Below, in pieces: positions 12,361 through 25,227 of a stretch of DNA of 64,000 bases. Below the pieces are notes generated by a model. That model was not told where the DNA came from, ran no database searches, and saw only the letters and a program-made list of their open reading frames with translations. Each line of letters starts with the position of its first letter. The first letter of the stretch is position 1. The stretch comes from Rotaria sordida (taxonomy: Eukaryota > Rotifera > Eurotatoria > Philodinida > Philodinidae): positions 124,001 through 188,000 of the forward strand of contig CAJNOL010000192.1 of NCBI GenBank assembly GCA_905250125.1, read 5' to 3'. A program made the position numbers and the translations under genes.

Positions 12361-14175
12361 TGTATGGCATACACATGATAGATTGACTACCTTATCTATA
12401 TACGTATGTTTATTTGATAATAAAGAAGATAATAATTTATAATCAGAATACATTTTCAATATTTCTATTTTTAAAATACGATATTAAATGAATATTGGAT
12501 TGATAAAAATTTTTTTTGTTTTTAAATGCGCAATTTTCCAAATATTATTTATCTTTCTAAAGTATAAAATAATTGCAAAAGACTTTTCTTTGAAAGAAAA
12601 AAAAAACACAAATTTTACTGCGATGTTTATTTGAATCAATTTAAATAATATGAAGTTTTTTGTTATAAAAAACACAATTCTACAAAGGTTATCTTTCTAT
12701 AACTTTTTTTTCTACTCGATTTAAGTATAATTCATGTTCGATTTGATTTTCAATTAATTTGTTAAGTATGCAAAAACTCATAATTGACAATTAGATATAG
12801 TCAAAACTATGACTCATTTTTCGATGTAAAAACGTTACAATAATTTATTAACTTTTCATTCAAATTTAACATTAATTTTATATGTTGTTATTGTATTTTC
12901 CTGTATCAAGTCGAGATGAATAATAGTATTCAAAAGTAAAGTAGCTGGGATAACCATTGACATTTATGAACTTATAGGTCGTAACACTATATAAGGTGAT
13001 AAGGAAAAGGAATTTTCCTATTCTGGAAAATCTCAAAATGATAATAAGCTAAGAGGAACAATCCTACAGGGAATAGCCAATACGTGAGGTATATACCAAT
13101 AGTGAACAAATGCCAGGACGTATATAAATGTCGTCGGTAGTCAAAGGGTTAATTTATATTATAATTATATTGTTAGGTTTATTGATAATCTAGTTATATG
13201 AACAATTTTTTGTTCATGCTATTGATTTTGTAGAATCTTAACTGATTCCGGTTTACTTTTTACAATAATATTAAATAGATTTTATTTACAGATATTAATA
13301 ACAAAGATTTTAGACACCTTTCTAATTTATGTTTATTCAAATGAATTTCTTGTATTTCAATTGAATTATTTGGTACAACATATCAATAGAGTAGTGAGCA
13401 TTTATTTATTTATTACTGTTGCAGTTGATCGTTTTATTTGATCTGAATTATTGATATGTTTAAAAATGGTTTATACAAATCGAACTGCAACAAAATGATT
13501 ATCGATATATTTAATGATATGTTCTATTGTTGATTCATTTTAGTTTTGTCCATTGAATAGTTTAAATCCAGTCATTGGTACTTGCTATATTGATCAATCA
13601 TATGTAAACAATAATTTTATCAACAATATTTTCTTCTCAGTTCGATTTATTTTCGTCTATGTTGTAAGGTGTTGACAATATGATATTTGAGCAAAATTTT
13701 TCTAGACACTTTTTTTTGTCATGATTGGATGGAGCTCGTCGAGTTACTTCTAAAGATGCTGTTATTGACATATTTGAACGATATTTTTTTGTGGCAATAA
13801 TTAAGAAAACAAGATTAAAAAAGATTACAAAAGTCTATAAAAACTGGAATACGCCAAAATCATCAGATGTGAGTGTAGATGTTTCTTTCATCATGCACAT
13901 ACGCATATCCACACTCCACCCACATCCTATATGTGTGTGTGGGTGTGAATTGAGTTTGGCGATGGGCGTTGGTATGGATATAAATGAAGACAAGACGCGC
14001 ATCCACACTAATCCAATACGTCAGATTCTCAAAGCGGCTATTGAAACAAACGTTAATTAGTTTGAATATTCGTAGTGATCATCATATAGAATGTACCAAA
14101 AGTCATGTGATGAACAGAAAATTAAATATCTCCATTAGAGTTTCAATCTAATGAGGTAATTTTTTTATCGTGAAA

Positions 14176-14560
14176 CTACCAACGACAAAATGCTTGCGAA
14201 TCGTATATTTGATGGGCACTTTCATGTGTAATCAACCGCAAAAAAGAACGTAAGGTTCTCAGAAGATTTTTTTCATCTTTAGAACTCATTGCATTGATCA
14301 TGTCGATGAAAAGAACTATTCAAATTTATTTAATAAACCATGGCGCTAAAGCCGAAATACTCAATAATTTCGGCTATTCCTAATTGCTACCTAGTGGTAG
14401 TTGACATTTTCGAGGATTTTGATCCCAGCACCATGATTTATTGAGTAAAATTGAATACTTTTTTAACCAAAATGATCAGTACAACGAGTCCTACAGACAA
14501 AAAAATCTTCTGAGAACCTTGTGTTTTTTGTGGTTGACTACCAATGGAAGTATCCATCAA
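14176..14560. repeat. Composite foldback repeat
   Basis: 14200-14270 pairs with the reverse complement of about 14502-14560 (shared AAGGTTCTCAGAAGATTTTT and an AATCAACCGC/AGTCAACCAC block). An inner arm, AATAAACCATGGCGCT (about 14333), pairs with AATAAATCATGGTGCT (about 14450). The left edge CTACCAACGACAAAATGC matches the terminus of the element at 22283, so the two share an end but not their interior. Confidence 0.55.
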
Positions 14561-14685
14561 CTATATATTAGTTTAAATCCTGAAATTTGTGCTTCATAAA
14601 TAACAAGTAACGTTCATCGACATCGAAGGTCAATTCACTGGGCGCTAGACTGACGGAACGATGATAAGCAGATAGTTGTATTTTT

Positions 14686-14742
14686 ATGGTCATTTGTGCC
14701 ATGAAATGGTCATTAGTGCCATAAGAATAGTTAATTGTGCCA
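14686..14742. repeat. Short tandem repeat, about three 19-21 bp units
   Basis: The motif ATGGTCATTxGTGCCAT occurs twice, followed by a degenerate third copy (ATAGTTAATTGTGCCAAG). An (ACAG)n tract follows at 14757-14775. The function is unknown. Confidence 0.6.
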
Positions 14743-16978
14743 AGCACTTGTTACAAACAGACAGACAGACAGACACAAGTGAATTGCGGTTTCTAGACCC
14801 TAGTCTTTCAGTCTAGGGAAAATACACAAATGCAGCCTTTTGAGTACGAAAACATGAAGTTTCTTGCAAAAAAGCAGTGTTTTCATGTTTGAAAATTCGA
14901 AATTTTCTATTAGTCGACTTTTAAACTAGCATAGTTTTAAAAATTTACTCTATGTGTACCAATACAGAATCCATTCGTAAAGTTCACTTCGACTCGTTCT
15001 TGCTATTCTCGTATTTGACAACTGAAAATTATCTGTGAAACACTACACATTCGTTTTTTTTACTTGATAATAGATCAAATATCTTTCATGATAGGAAAAA
15101 TAATACTTAACAGTAATATTTGTTTTTTTTACTTTATTGCTATGAGAAAAGTTTGAATGAATTTCTAACACCAACAAAAAGATCAGCCTATTTTATTAAA
15201 CAGATACGGGAATATTTAACTATCTTAGTGTTATTTATCGACCACCGTATATTTAAATAATCACGATTATAATCAACCTTAGAAATAGCCAATTGTTCCA
15301 TGATTTTGATGACATGGATAGTTTTACATCACTTTTCGGAGCAGAATTTACAGGATTTTTCTAAAAGCTTCTCTCTCGATATTCTTCGTTGACTTCAATT
15401 TCCAAAGGGTAGGTGTCGGTGCTAGTCTTATCTTCACTCTCATCCACACCCATGAAAAACAGACTTTTACTTGAGATTGACTTCGTTTTTAACAGTTACG
15501 CTATTTAAAGATTTATGCATAGATTCTTCTTCACACAATTTTCTTCAAAAATTGCCAATTTTTACACGCATTTAAAACTTCGAATGGAAACTCTCGATTT
15601 TTTTTTTTTTTTATTCATCACAATACTTTATGCAACCAAGAAAAACGACAAATGTCTTTTTTTCTCTCGTACCAAAATATTATTAAAATTTGTTTGATTT
15701 TGACTGAATCGAAGTCCAAAATGATTGTGCCTCTTCTTTTCAAGTAAATCCATCAACATCACATGCACATCCTACACTCATACCTTCATTCCATTGTGTA
15801 GTTTTTCATGCTCGAGTGTTGTATCTACTTAGGGATGCATAACAGCCATATCCATCACCGCCAAAAGTCAACAAAGAAGTTTGAAAGACTAGAAATTAAA
15901 ATTTTTCGACACAATATATTTTTTTTCTCAGGTTGATGATTCGAAAAAACCGATATAATATTCTTAAATCTCATTATAAAATATATTGCATATGAAAGTA
16001 GACATATTGCTCTATCTAATGAGCTATAAATCACAAAATCGATAAATTTGTCCTTTTTTTCTAAGAGGGATACCATAAACGGTACTTTATATTGGAAGTA
16101 GAAGAACATAATCTCTGTAGCGTACTGTATAATGTTTTATTATAATTCACCGTTGGCTATGAATCAGTTAATTTAAATCGATGCCATTCATATAACAGTT
16201 AACTGCGTATCCTAGATTCAGTTTTTGCCATTTTTATAATTATTTTTTTTTTTTTGTAGAAGTTGATATTTGCCTACTGAAGTGTTCATGAGTACTAAAT
16301 AAAATGATGTTTTATGATTCACATGTCTGTTTATGACTTTTCTTACATTTGATGAAATTTTGTTAATCTGACCATGCAAATATTTTTATCGTTAAAGAAA
16401 TAAAAATATTAGACTATTGGAATGAGTGACATTTCCTGTGTCAATATAAGATAACATTGACAGTATCAACGTAAAAAAAAAACAAGAGGAAAATTATACT
16501 TGACGTAGACTTAATGCTACATTCATAAATATGTTGTTTTAATCTGTCATCTAAATATATTATTTTATTTGTTTTCATTATCGATAGTTGGATAAATTTT
16601 GCTTTCCTATGAATTTTTATTCGTTTGATAATTTTTCCGCTAAATTTATCAGTGTTTCAAGTTCAATGAGTAATTTATGTTATATCAACAAAAAAAAAGA
16701 ATACTATTTTTTCTTTTTCTCGGAATTAAATGATAATAATATTAAAAGAGAAAGAAAGAAAGAAAGAAAAGTAAAAAAAACAACACAGTACACAAAGTTA
16801 AAAATACATATCAGCAGAAAAATAAAACTTGCATATTTGTTTCGCGAATTAATCATATATAGGGAAAAAAAATTTGCAATGTATTCGACGATAAGTATCA
16901 TTCTTATATAAGTAAAAAGACCCTCAGCTTCCATATAAACATTTTGATCAGAAATATTTCATATTTATGAAATGATCG

Positions 16979-18545
16979 ATGTCTAATAAATACTATTTAT
17001 TAAGTATTACATTTTTGCTCTTCGTGTGTTTTGCACAGAGTCAAAATGAGACTTCATCGGTTACTGATGGTACGACAGTGGCTGAATTGACAACACCAGA
17101 ATCGGTTATTAGTCGTTTACCTACACCATGGATGTCAAGTGATACACTTCCTACCACAACTAATTTAATGTTACCATCATTCACTGGTAAAATGGAAGAT
17201 CCTACTGCAACTTCCGTATTAACGATGAGTTCAAATACTGTTCCTNNNNNNNNNNCATCAATAATTTCTACTGGCATCACTTCGACAGCACCTACTACTG
17301 TCTTAAGTAATAATTAAGTAGTTTTATTTTTATATGAATCAATTAAAATACTCGTATTTTATAGAGACGAATCTTAATGAAACTTATATTTATACTTTCC
17401 AAAGTGAACATGCTCTACTCACTGGAATTATTAACAATTCCAATGTTACGAGTGAAGTGCAACGAATAGTATGTCAAATAAATACTCGATAATTTCATAT
17501 TTTACTTGTTAATACAGGTTGATGCTTCATTTAACTTACCTGATTTCAGCAAAAACGTAACAAAAATTGTAATTGGACCAAAACCGAAGTATAATGCAAC
17601 GTTTTTTTTTATAAATAACTTCCTTTTTATTATTTAATAGAGTTGCTGCTACACTGGACTACAATATGCTGGTCGGTATTTGGTTTACGAGTACTCGTTA
17701 TTGCGATCTAGCTTGTATAGACAGTGCAAAGGTAACACCAACGATCAATATTTCACTACTAGATGCAAATAATACTTTGGTATCCGTAAATTTTGCATTT
17801 AAACCAGAGAGATTCACTAGTATGTTTATTCATATATTCTTTCATTATAAATCAATTTACGGTACATAATTTTAGACGCAACAACAAATCGTCGAATAGG
17901 TAAAACTTTAAAAAATAAAACTTTGTATATACAGTAGGGCTCAATTAAATTTCCTCTCTCTATATTATTCTTCATTCAGACTATTGCAGATTGCTTTTTT
18001 TTTAATAATTAGTATATAGTAAAAAAGTACGGAATTCACTATACCAGGCAGCATGTTAGTCATAAATAATGTTCAGAGAATAACAAACACATAAAAAAAG
18101 ATACTATTTTTTTTTATTATGATTCAATAAGGGGAAAACGTGTTGTTATCTCTCCTTTAGTTTTGTACGTATAAATACATAAACCTTAAATTATTGCTTG
18201 AATTTCTATTTAAGAAAAGAAGTACATAAAAAAGGAGAGACAAGACACGATCTCTTCTTGTTAAACATTATAACAAAAAAATATAGTCTTTTATGTATTT
18301 CATACTGATTATCAACAAAAAAAAACAATCTACAATAGTCTTAACGAAGAATAATAGAGAGAGAGAGAGAGAGGAGAAATTCAATTGAGTAGCACTGTAT
18401 TTAAACCAAAAAATCTTCAATTTCTAATTTTCTAGGTGGACCGTCACCAGGTGTTCCAGCACAATTAGGTATGGGTTTAGGTATATCATTATTTGGTGTC
18501 CTACTTATAGCTGAAATAATCTTATTTGCTCGAATATTTGGTTAA
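16979..18545 (+). CDS. Mucin-like single-pass membrane protein
   Basis: Six exons (16979-17306, 17365-17468, 17518-17588, 17641-17819, 17876-17899, 18436-18545) join in phase to about 271 residues. The N-terminus MSNKYYLLSITFLLFVCFAQ is a good signal peptide. Residues about 23-110 are Ser/Thr/Pro-rich with many possible O-glycosylation sites. The central part has N-glycosylation sequons (NETY, NNSN, NVTS, NVTK) and a cysteine pair (RYCDLAC). The last exon encodes a Gly/Pro linker and a hydrophobic helix (GLGISLFGVLLIAEIILFA), leaving a tail of only a few residues, so a type I surface protein is expected. The 10-N gap in exon 1 happens to keep the frame, but its true length is unknown. No named family was recognised. 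The 536-bp intron 5 holds a MITE. Confidence 0.7.
17245..17254. other. Assembly gap (10 N)
   Basis: Ten Ns interrupt the Ser/Thr-rich first exon of the mucin-like gene. Low-complexity or repeat-number variation is a likely reason for the gap, so the missing length may not be 10. Confidence 0.98.
17932..18397. mobile_element. Foldback MITE with TA target duplication
   Basis: Left end CAGTAGGGCTCAATTAAATT; the right end reverse complement reads CAGTGCTACTCAATTGAATT. The arms continue through CCTCTCTCTATATTATTCTTC and GACTATTG(C/T)AGATTG. An inner inverted pair surrounds TCTCTCCTTT, so nearly the whole 466 bp can fold back. TA flanks both ends (17930-17931 and 18398-18399), as for Tc1/mariner-type elements. 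It lies in intron 5 of the mucin-like gene. Confidence 0.8.
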
Positions 18546-19066
18546 TCTAATATATTATATTAATAAGAATGTTTAATGACTAATTATTATGCGTAACAGT
18601 TTTTATTTTGCTTATTTTTTAATTGAGTTATATTTTTTTTTTTGTTTTATTCTTATGATAAAGCTAACCAATTTATGATTCTCTAATAGTTAATATTTAA
18701 ATGTTCAGTAAGTGAAATAATTATAATAAGTATAATGATTGATCATTTTATTGAACGAATGATCTGTAAATAAAATTTATTAACATACACATAAATTGAA
18801 GAATATGTATAAGAATATTGACTGCCATCGATGAAGCACTGTATATGTATTGAAAAATACAGAAAATATTCATTATAAGAAATATTCCAAAAGCAAAAAA
18901 ATGAACGAGAGGAGGAAACTCTCTATACAATATCAACAAAAGAAAAAAAACGAATAATCCATAAAACGAAAAAAAAAAAGAAAAGGTGAGGTTATTTGAT
19001 GTATGAAAATAGATAATAATTCATATTGAAAAAAATCAAAATACAATTGACTATAGCTTTTTCTTG
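18546..19066. other. Intergenic, no gene seen
   Basis: 3' flank of the mucin-like gene: AT-rich with A/T homopolymers. The short minus-strand open frame 18748-18939 has no supporting features. Confidence 0.6.
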
Positions 19067-19147
19067 TTAAGAATTACACATGCAAACACCTTGTTTGCAT
19101 GGATATTCGTTTGGAATACGGTAATGATCATCAGCACCAGCAAAAAT
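19067..19147 (-). CDS. Terminal exon of a small cysteine-rich protein (partial)
   Basis: On the minus strand an acceptor (CAGTACTAG) at 19148-19150 is followed by 27 in-frame codons ending TAA at 19067-19069. They encode IFAGADDHYRIPNEYP then CKQGVCMCNS. Codon use is clean and the C-x4-C-x-C ending looks like a secreted peptide. The upstream exon or exons, expected above 19150 on this strand, were not found; no convincing signal-peptide exon was recognised up to 20.6 kb. It may be a partial gene or a remnant. Confidence 0.4.
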   Translation of the reverse strand: MFAGADDHYRIPNEYPCKQGVCMCNS

Positions 19148-19599
19148 CTAGTACTGATCATTGCAAAAAAGAAAAAGATTTAGGTTGTACTACAATAATA
19201 ATTCAATTTTCATTTTTTTAAAATCTTTCTTTGTATTTCTATTGAACATTCTTTTTGGTTTTTACTTATTCATTCTGTGTTTGTTTATTTCAATTTAATT
19301 TTCTTATATTAAATTATATTATACAGTTATAAAATATAATCTTTTTTGTTGATATAAATCACACTTTTTACTGTCAATGATATAGGACATATTAGGGAAA
19401 ACGGCACATATCCATCTTTTATTTGACTTTGATTCTTTAGAAGATTTTTTTCCTGAACAAGTTCTTTTAGCATAGACATTTGTAAAAATATTGGTTCTTT
19501 CAATTGACTATTAATTAAAAACGAATATCTCTTTAATCATATGAGAAAAAAAAAACCCGAAAATTTCAGAATTAACTGTACAACACGAATTGTATCTTT

Positions 19600-19920
19600 A
19601 GTGGAATTTTTAGAAAGATCAAATTCTAAGAAACTTTCTTGTAGCAATCGGTTTCATAGAAATTCTATTGAGTCTCGAAACAAGAATTTTTGTTTTATCA
19701 TCATCTCAAAATTCTGAAGAAGGATTGATAATGTTTGAAATTGGTTTTGAACTTCTCATTCGGTTATAAGAACATTTATTCGTACTCTGTCGCATCGCTA
19801 ATGACAAGTAAATCGATTTTTTTTGAAAAATCAAAATATGCTCGGAAAAAACTTTGGATAAAAATTTTGTAGCCTCTAGAGTTGTCTATAGAGTGTACTA
19901 TTTACTTTTTTCAAAAATAC
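19600..19920 (-). repeat. Diverged dispersed repeat, copy 2 (inverted)
   Basis: Its reverse complement resembles 51980-52260 over about 250 bp. Shared pieces include CCTTCTTCAGAATxxTGAG and GATGATGATAAxACAAA, preceded by a C(T/A)CTTATAACCxAAT block. A weaker copy lies at 1640-1910. It has no ORF. Confidence 0.5.
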
Positions 19921-20640
19921 TTTCTCAGTTCGAAGTTTTTTTTTAAAACTAAAATGCATGGCGTGAAAGTCAACATCCTTTTTTTGTGTCGTGTCAGTTC
20001 TTTTTTACTTATAACTCCTCTGAACAAAGATCTGTAGCACTGATATTTTTAGGATATCTAAAGTAACTTACCATGCGTGTAACATATAAGAATTAGCTCT
20101 AAAAAAAGTTCATGCTTGCGAAGTTACATTGTTCACGAATGACTTTGCCTATATATGATATTTTAATACTGGTTTTTAATTTATTCTTAAACTTTGTATA
20201 ATTAATTGAAAAAGAAAATTCTTATCACTAAAACTTCAGATTAGACTATAATAAGAATATTAATGAAAGAAATAGACAAAACAAAAAATGCAATCATTGA
20301 TATATGATAGTTACAAAAACAAGTCATATATTGTTTTCTTACATATTCGTATTGCAAAAAAGAAAACTAACTAAAAATTTTCTTATAGATTGACGATTTT
20401 CAATAAATATTTTAAATAAATCAATACCATTAGACAATATAAATATATCAAAAGTTTTTGATGTAGCGTTTATATGCAGCTTATGAATACTTATCTTTCT
20501 TTGTCTTAAATTTATTTCGAAGTGTTTTTTCGCTACAAAAGTCTCTATTGATATTTTTTTTAATATTTGACTAGAGCTGTCGTGTTACCATTCAGTCTAA
20601 TGCTTTAGCGTTATTGGCATTAGAATTAGTTGATACTTGG

Positions 20641-20754
20641 ATGTTAGCATTATTATTAATTCTAACATATATATTTCAGATAAATTTTCAGGGACTATCG
20701 GGACATCATACCTGTAGTGCTTGTACAACTCATGTATATTGTCGAACTAAATAA
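20641..20754 (+). CDS. Possible 37-residue secreted peptide
   Basis: The open frame begins MLALLLILTYIFQINF, a plausible signal sequence, followed by SGHHTCSACTTHVYCRTK with three cysteines and stop TAA. There is no splice or promoter evidence, and the AT-rich signal-like part could arise by chance. The frame also extends upstream without an ATG. It is included because other short cysteine-rich genes lie nearby. Confidence 0.22.
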   Translation: MLALLLILTYIFQINFQGLSGHHTCSACTTHVYCRTK

Positions 20755-22282
20755 TAAATGCAAGTTTAAATTGAGATTTCTGCAATCTCCTCTCTCAAGT
20801 TCTAGCAACTGTGTTAGCAGGATGGAGAAGAAGGTGGCTGAGTAGATTTTCATAGCTTTTGCGGTGGACAGTATAGTCCATTAGTCCAGGTCGAGTTCAG
20901 ATCTAAAATATTTTTGCTAATCGGGTCTGGATCCTACAGTTTTCGGACCGAACGAGCTATAGTAATCAGACTAACATTGGTTGAGAATGATTCACTAGCA
21001 ATTTATCGAGGGAAGAATGTTATCAATAATTGTGTACGTTTCCCTAGCAACGGGAAAAGAGATGTCAAGAATAATGGTCCATAGATTATTCTGGAACTTT
21101 CTGGAATGTTCGAAAGCATTTATTGATGTAACATGGATTTTGGTCCATGTCTGACTCTGGATGTGTGTGAGGAGAAGGCGATACTCACACACACACACAC
21201 CCAAAAACTGAGTCAATTAAAAAAACATTTCAAAGTATTATGCCAGATTTTCTTATTTTCTGGAAAATGTATGTTCTTTGCCTGAAATCAAAAATCATCA
21301 AAAAATTGAAGCTTCGGAAATGGAAGGAAGCCAATACATTTCACTCAGGTTTGTATGTTGATTCCAGGTCTACAATTTTTATGCTAAAATGACAGGCTGT
21401 CAGTGGCAAAAACCTCGTATTGCTGGGAGAATTCTATATTTAGGGAGTCCTGAACCATAGATAAGGGATTCTTTTATCTTCAACAAAGTAATATTTCTGA
21501 AAACAAAAGTTATACTTTCGAAGTACACTGTGAAGCATTTCCAATGATATATGCAAGTTAGCTGTACCTTGGCATAGAACAAACAAGAGATGCATTTCAT
21601 CAGAACTCATCGATATGTTGAAATATTACGCTTTTTGATAATTACATACTTGAAGATTACCAAAAATTACTCTCACAGATTTAATTTTTATGAAGACTCT
21701 AAACTACTTTTTGTATTTTGTACAACTCAATACCTTAAAAAGCTACAGATATGATATCAAAGTAGTCATGCTAATACGACACTCCTATATTTGACAACCT
21801 TTTGTTACTTTTATTCATCATTTCATAGGTTTGTTACACATATTACTGTAAGTTCGTTTACTACTTATAGTAAATGACTAAAAATGATTAATATAGATTT
21901 AAAAAAAAATTAATAAAAGAAAAATTAATATCCCAGTTAAACTAACGAGGAAACTTTTCCAAGTATCAAATCACTTTTCGACCGAGACAATATTTATTTG
22001 ATGAGTATTAATGAGTAATATAAAAGTCCAGTATAATATTCGAAATGTATGATTCCAACGTTCAGAAAGGAAATTATAATAGAGCTAAAAGTTGTACAAT
22101 CAACTAATCTCATTGAGAAACTTTGTTCGTGTAAAGTTTGTCGTCAAAACTCTTACGTGATCTGAGCAAAACTATAGTTTTCTGTTGAAAAATCCAGTAA
22201 AATTTCGATATCTCAAGAACGAAGGCCCGAAAACCAAATCATTCTAGACTTTTTAAACTATTCTCTAGCATTCATCAAATAA
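20755..22282. other. Intergenic, no gene seen
   Basis: AT-rich DNA with a (CA)n tract at about 21185-21201 next to TGTGTGTGAGG sequence. The minus-strand frames at 20995-21216 and 21400-21600 lack any recognisable motif. Confidence 0.5.
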
Positions 22283-22859
22283 CTACCAACGACAAAATGA
22301 CTGCGAATCACATTTTTTTATGTAACTTTTGATAGAAACAAGATAGGAAGTTGCAGTTTCCGCCGTTGGAAAGCGGAGATAAAGAAGCATGGAAACGTAT
22401 TTTACAAACTTTTCTAAATATGCTTTTTGAGTCTTTTAAAGTCCATTTTCCAAAAATGGGTAGGGAAAAAACAGTTTTTATCAAACAGAAAAAAAGAAAA
22501 AAAGTTTTATTTTTCACAGGAACTGTTAGAAAAATCGGCTTCTAGTTCCGAGTAGAATACTTATAACTCCTGAACGATTGAAGCTCAGAATCTGAGCGGT
22601 GCACAGTTTTATAGATATTCAATTGTCGCTTTCAATATATATCAGATAGTTGAAAATTCCTTGTAGTCATCTATCAAAAACGTTGTTTCACAAAAAGCTC
22701 AATTGAAAACTTTAGAAAAACCAAGTCAAAAAGTCTATAACATATGATTCAATGCGTCTTAATTTCCTCTTTCCAATAGTGAAAACCGCAGCTCTCTATC
22801 TGGTTTCTATCAAAAGTTACATAAAAAAATGTGATTCGCAGTCATTTTGTCGTTGGTAG
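22283..22859. mobile_element. MITE with 3-bp TAA duplication, PIF/Harbinger-like
   Basis: 577-bp element. The first about 57 bp of each terminal inverted repeat are identical (start CTACCAACGACAAAATGACT), then similarity falls off gradually to about 110 bp. It is flanked on both sides by TAA (22280-22282 and 22860-22862), the target signature of Harbinger/Tourist elements. The arms contain a subterminal module TTTTGATAGAAACxAGATAG followed by TGC(A/G)GTTT, which is also present in the unrelated-looking element at 32612. The overlapping open frames inside are palindrome by-products. Confidence 0.85.
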
Positions 22860-23114
22860 TAAGCATCGTCTCGGTCGAATAACGCGATTTAACATCTGAA
22901 AAATTCTCTCATAATTTATGTCAATCATTTATTTCATGTTGTTTTATTTATCGACTTAAAATTAAGATTATATTCTAATAAAATTATTCGATAATAACAG
23001 CTGCTCATAAATACTTTTGATAGTTATTGTTTAACATCATTGAATTTTGTCTTCAACAACAATTATTACAAAAAAAACAAAAGACTATTTTTCGAAATGA
23101 GCAAAAATAAATCA

Positions 23115-23431
23115 TCAAAAAATAGAAATTGCTGGAATAGAATTATATTCACTACAATGAACTGCTCGTTTACCAAATAAACACCAACCAGCAAAACCTT
23201 TTGTATTATTCTTTTTACATAAATCTATTGTACATTCAGCACATGATCGTCTAAATTTGTTTAATATGAAATTTAATTCTTAAATAAAACAACAAAAAAA
23301 AAGAAACAATAATAAACTTACGGATAGAATTTATTAATTGGTTTATTTCGACAAAAACAATCACATTGAATAGTCATAGTCAAATTTATAGAGATGATTA
23401 AAATGAGAAATGAACAGAAGAAATTAAACAT
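23115..23431 (-). CDS. Small secreted protein with eight cysteines after the signal peptide
   Basis: Two minus-strand exons, 23322-23431 and 23115-23250, with a GT-AG intron of 71 bp give 81 residues. The N-terminus MFNFFCSFLILIISINLTMT is a strong signal peptide. The mature part starts QCDCFCRN and has the spacing C-x-C-x-C-x12-C-x2-C-x4-C-x11-C-x8-C, which suggests a disulfide-stabilised extracellular peptide. No named family was recognised. It shares a C-x-C-R-N opening and a final C-x8-C with the gene at 27277, so the two may be related; this is an inference from spacing only. Confidence 0.65.
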
Positions 23432-25227
23432 GAATTTATTTTAGATTAATATTTAAGAATTTAGAGTTAAATGAAAATAAAAACATTGTTACTAAGTATT
23501 CGAATATAAAAGTAAATTACATTATTATGGCGCTATGAGTCAATTTAGATTAGCAAACAAGATTAGTCATTTTTTTTTTGTTTTATATTAAACACAAAAT
23601 ACAGAGTAGCTCATAAAATATTGTGATATCTCTGCTTCGGTTCAACTGAATGTATTGATTTTTTAGTTCGTGATAGAACTTTTTACATACGGATAATGCA
23701 ACTAAACTCTACTATTGTTGGCATCAATAAAAATAACAAGAAGAAATCAAAAGAAACTTTATGAATAATATACTATATCGATACACGTATAGGAAATTTC
23801 CAAAACGAGTCAATTGAAAAAACTGAAATTCCTATCGCATCACTAAAACATACAGTTGAAGTTCTCTAAAGCATCAAAACACTAATTTTCCTCCAAACAA
23901 AAAAAAAATCGGTGTTCTATGTTTGAAAATTACAAATATTATAACTGTCGGCTTTTAAACATATAAAGTAGTGTACTTTGTAAGGAGCTACAGATCTATT
24001 CTTTTATGGGATCCGAACCCAATTAATTCAGATTTAGATTCCACTGGAGATCTAAATTCGAAGTTTTTCCTCACCTATATAATCTCCTCTGCGTAGATAA
24101 ATAAATCAAGGTTTCAGCGGTTTTTTGATTATATTGAGAAATAGAGCCGTTAATGCAATCCTTATAAGATTAAAATATGAAACACGATATAGCCGCTGTC
24201 GCTAATTACTGAGAAACTATTTTATATATTGTAACGAGACTTTATTGATGTACGGTCTTCGATCGTATATCAACAATGTCTGCTATGAGTCGTTTCTAAC
24301 AGTCTGTGTGTGAGAGGAGTGAGCACGCTATATACTTCAACACTCCTTTTAAATCCGTCTTACATAAAAGTTCATGTAGATTTCTTTCTTGTTGTTCATT
24401 TTTCCATTGCTCTTTTTTCTCAATAGATTAAATCTATTCGTTTCATTGAAAAGAATCTCATATTATATCTAAGAAAGAAACTATAAAAAAATTAGTTATA
24501 TGCGTTGATTTATATGATTTCTATGTTTGTTTATTTTTTGTTCCTCGTAACCTCAGTTTTTTTTCGACGCATTTGCAATGACGTATCTTCTTTTCAATTA
24601 TAGAATTAAAAATAGAAACAAGAAAATTTAAAAAAAAGAAAAGAAAGCAATTATAATATGTTGACATCGGATGCTCCCTATTCACACTCGTAGTTGAATG
24701 CACACCAAGTTTGAAAAGACCTGCAGCTTTTTCTTACATTATAAAATTTTTTTACATTCAAGTAATTCATAAGACAATGCTTGTAGGAAAAAAAAAGTGT
24801 TTCTATCTGATGAAGAGAAATCTATTCATTATGTTTTTAGAAAAAAAAAAGCAACAAGATATAGACGGCCTCAAAAGAAAAGAAAAACAAATAATCATAA
24901 CTCTATCCACTTTATGAGAAAGAAAAATCAATAATGAATATTAATAAAAAGTACGAGTCTCTCTTCAGAACATATAATTTATAAGGTTTCACACTTATAA
25001 TAGCTCATACTTTCACGTTGTCAGATGTATTTTATTAAAGATAAGAAATATGTCACTATCTGTTTCCTTATAAATAAATCTATATCATTCTGTTTAATTT
25101 TATTAAATAACATTAATATTCACACCAAAGAAACAATTTAAATGTTGAAAAAAAAAATAATATTAACTTGCATAAAAATCAAACAATTTTTATCTGACAT
25201 ATTAAACAAATATTTTTTTTGTACATA
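23432..25227. other. Intergenic, no gene seen
   Basis: AT-rich spacer. A stretch at about 24225-24300 (GTAACGAGACTTTATTGATG and following) resembles about 45825-45900 inside a ULK4 intron, so it is probably a dispersed repeat. The open frames at 24521-24917 are low-complexity. Confidence 0.5.

Larger units (their letters stand above)
12361..16978. other. Long intergenic region with repeats, no convincing gene
   Basis: 4.6 kb of AT-rich DNA. The open frame at 13725-14060 (111 codons) is rich in CACACCC/TGTGTGGG simple sequence and looks non-coding. The region holds a composite foldback (14176-14560), a short tandem repeat at 14686-14742 and an (ACAG)n tract at 14757-14775. A possible isolated exon at about 13543-13641 was considered and not accepted. 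Confidence 0.5.

Noticed and set aside
13543-13641. Possible isolated exon after TTTTAG
   Set aside because: Open for about 33 codons, but no partner exon or signal peptide could be joined in phase and no motif is present.
13900-13960. Telomere-like TGTGTGTGGGTGTG sequence
   Set aside because: It is a single short stretch with GT dinucleotide neighbours, not a tandem array of a telomeric unit; simple sequence is enough to explain it.
13725-14060. 111-codon ORF as a gene
   Set aside because: It spans CACACCC/TGTGTGGG simple sequence, has no motif or splice context, and its codon use differs from real genes here.
22308-22545. Overlapping ORFs on both strands
   Set aside because: They lie within one arm of the MITE at 22283-22859 and reflect its sequence, not a gene.
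24521-24917. Lys/Phe-rich ORFs on both strands
   Set aside because: Made of A and T homopolymers; low-complexity composition only.
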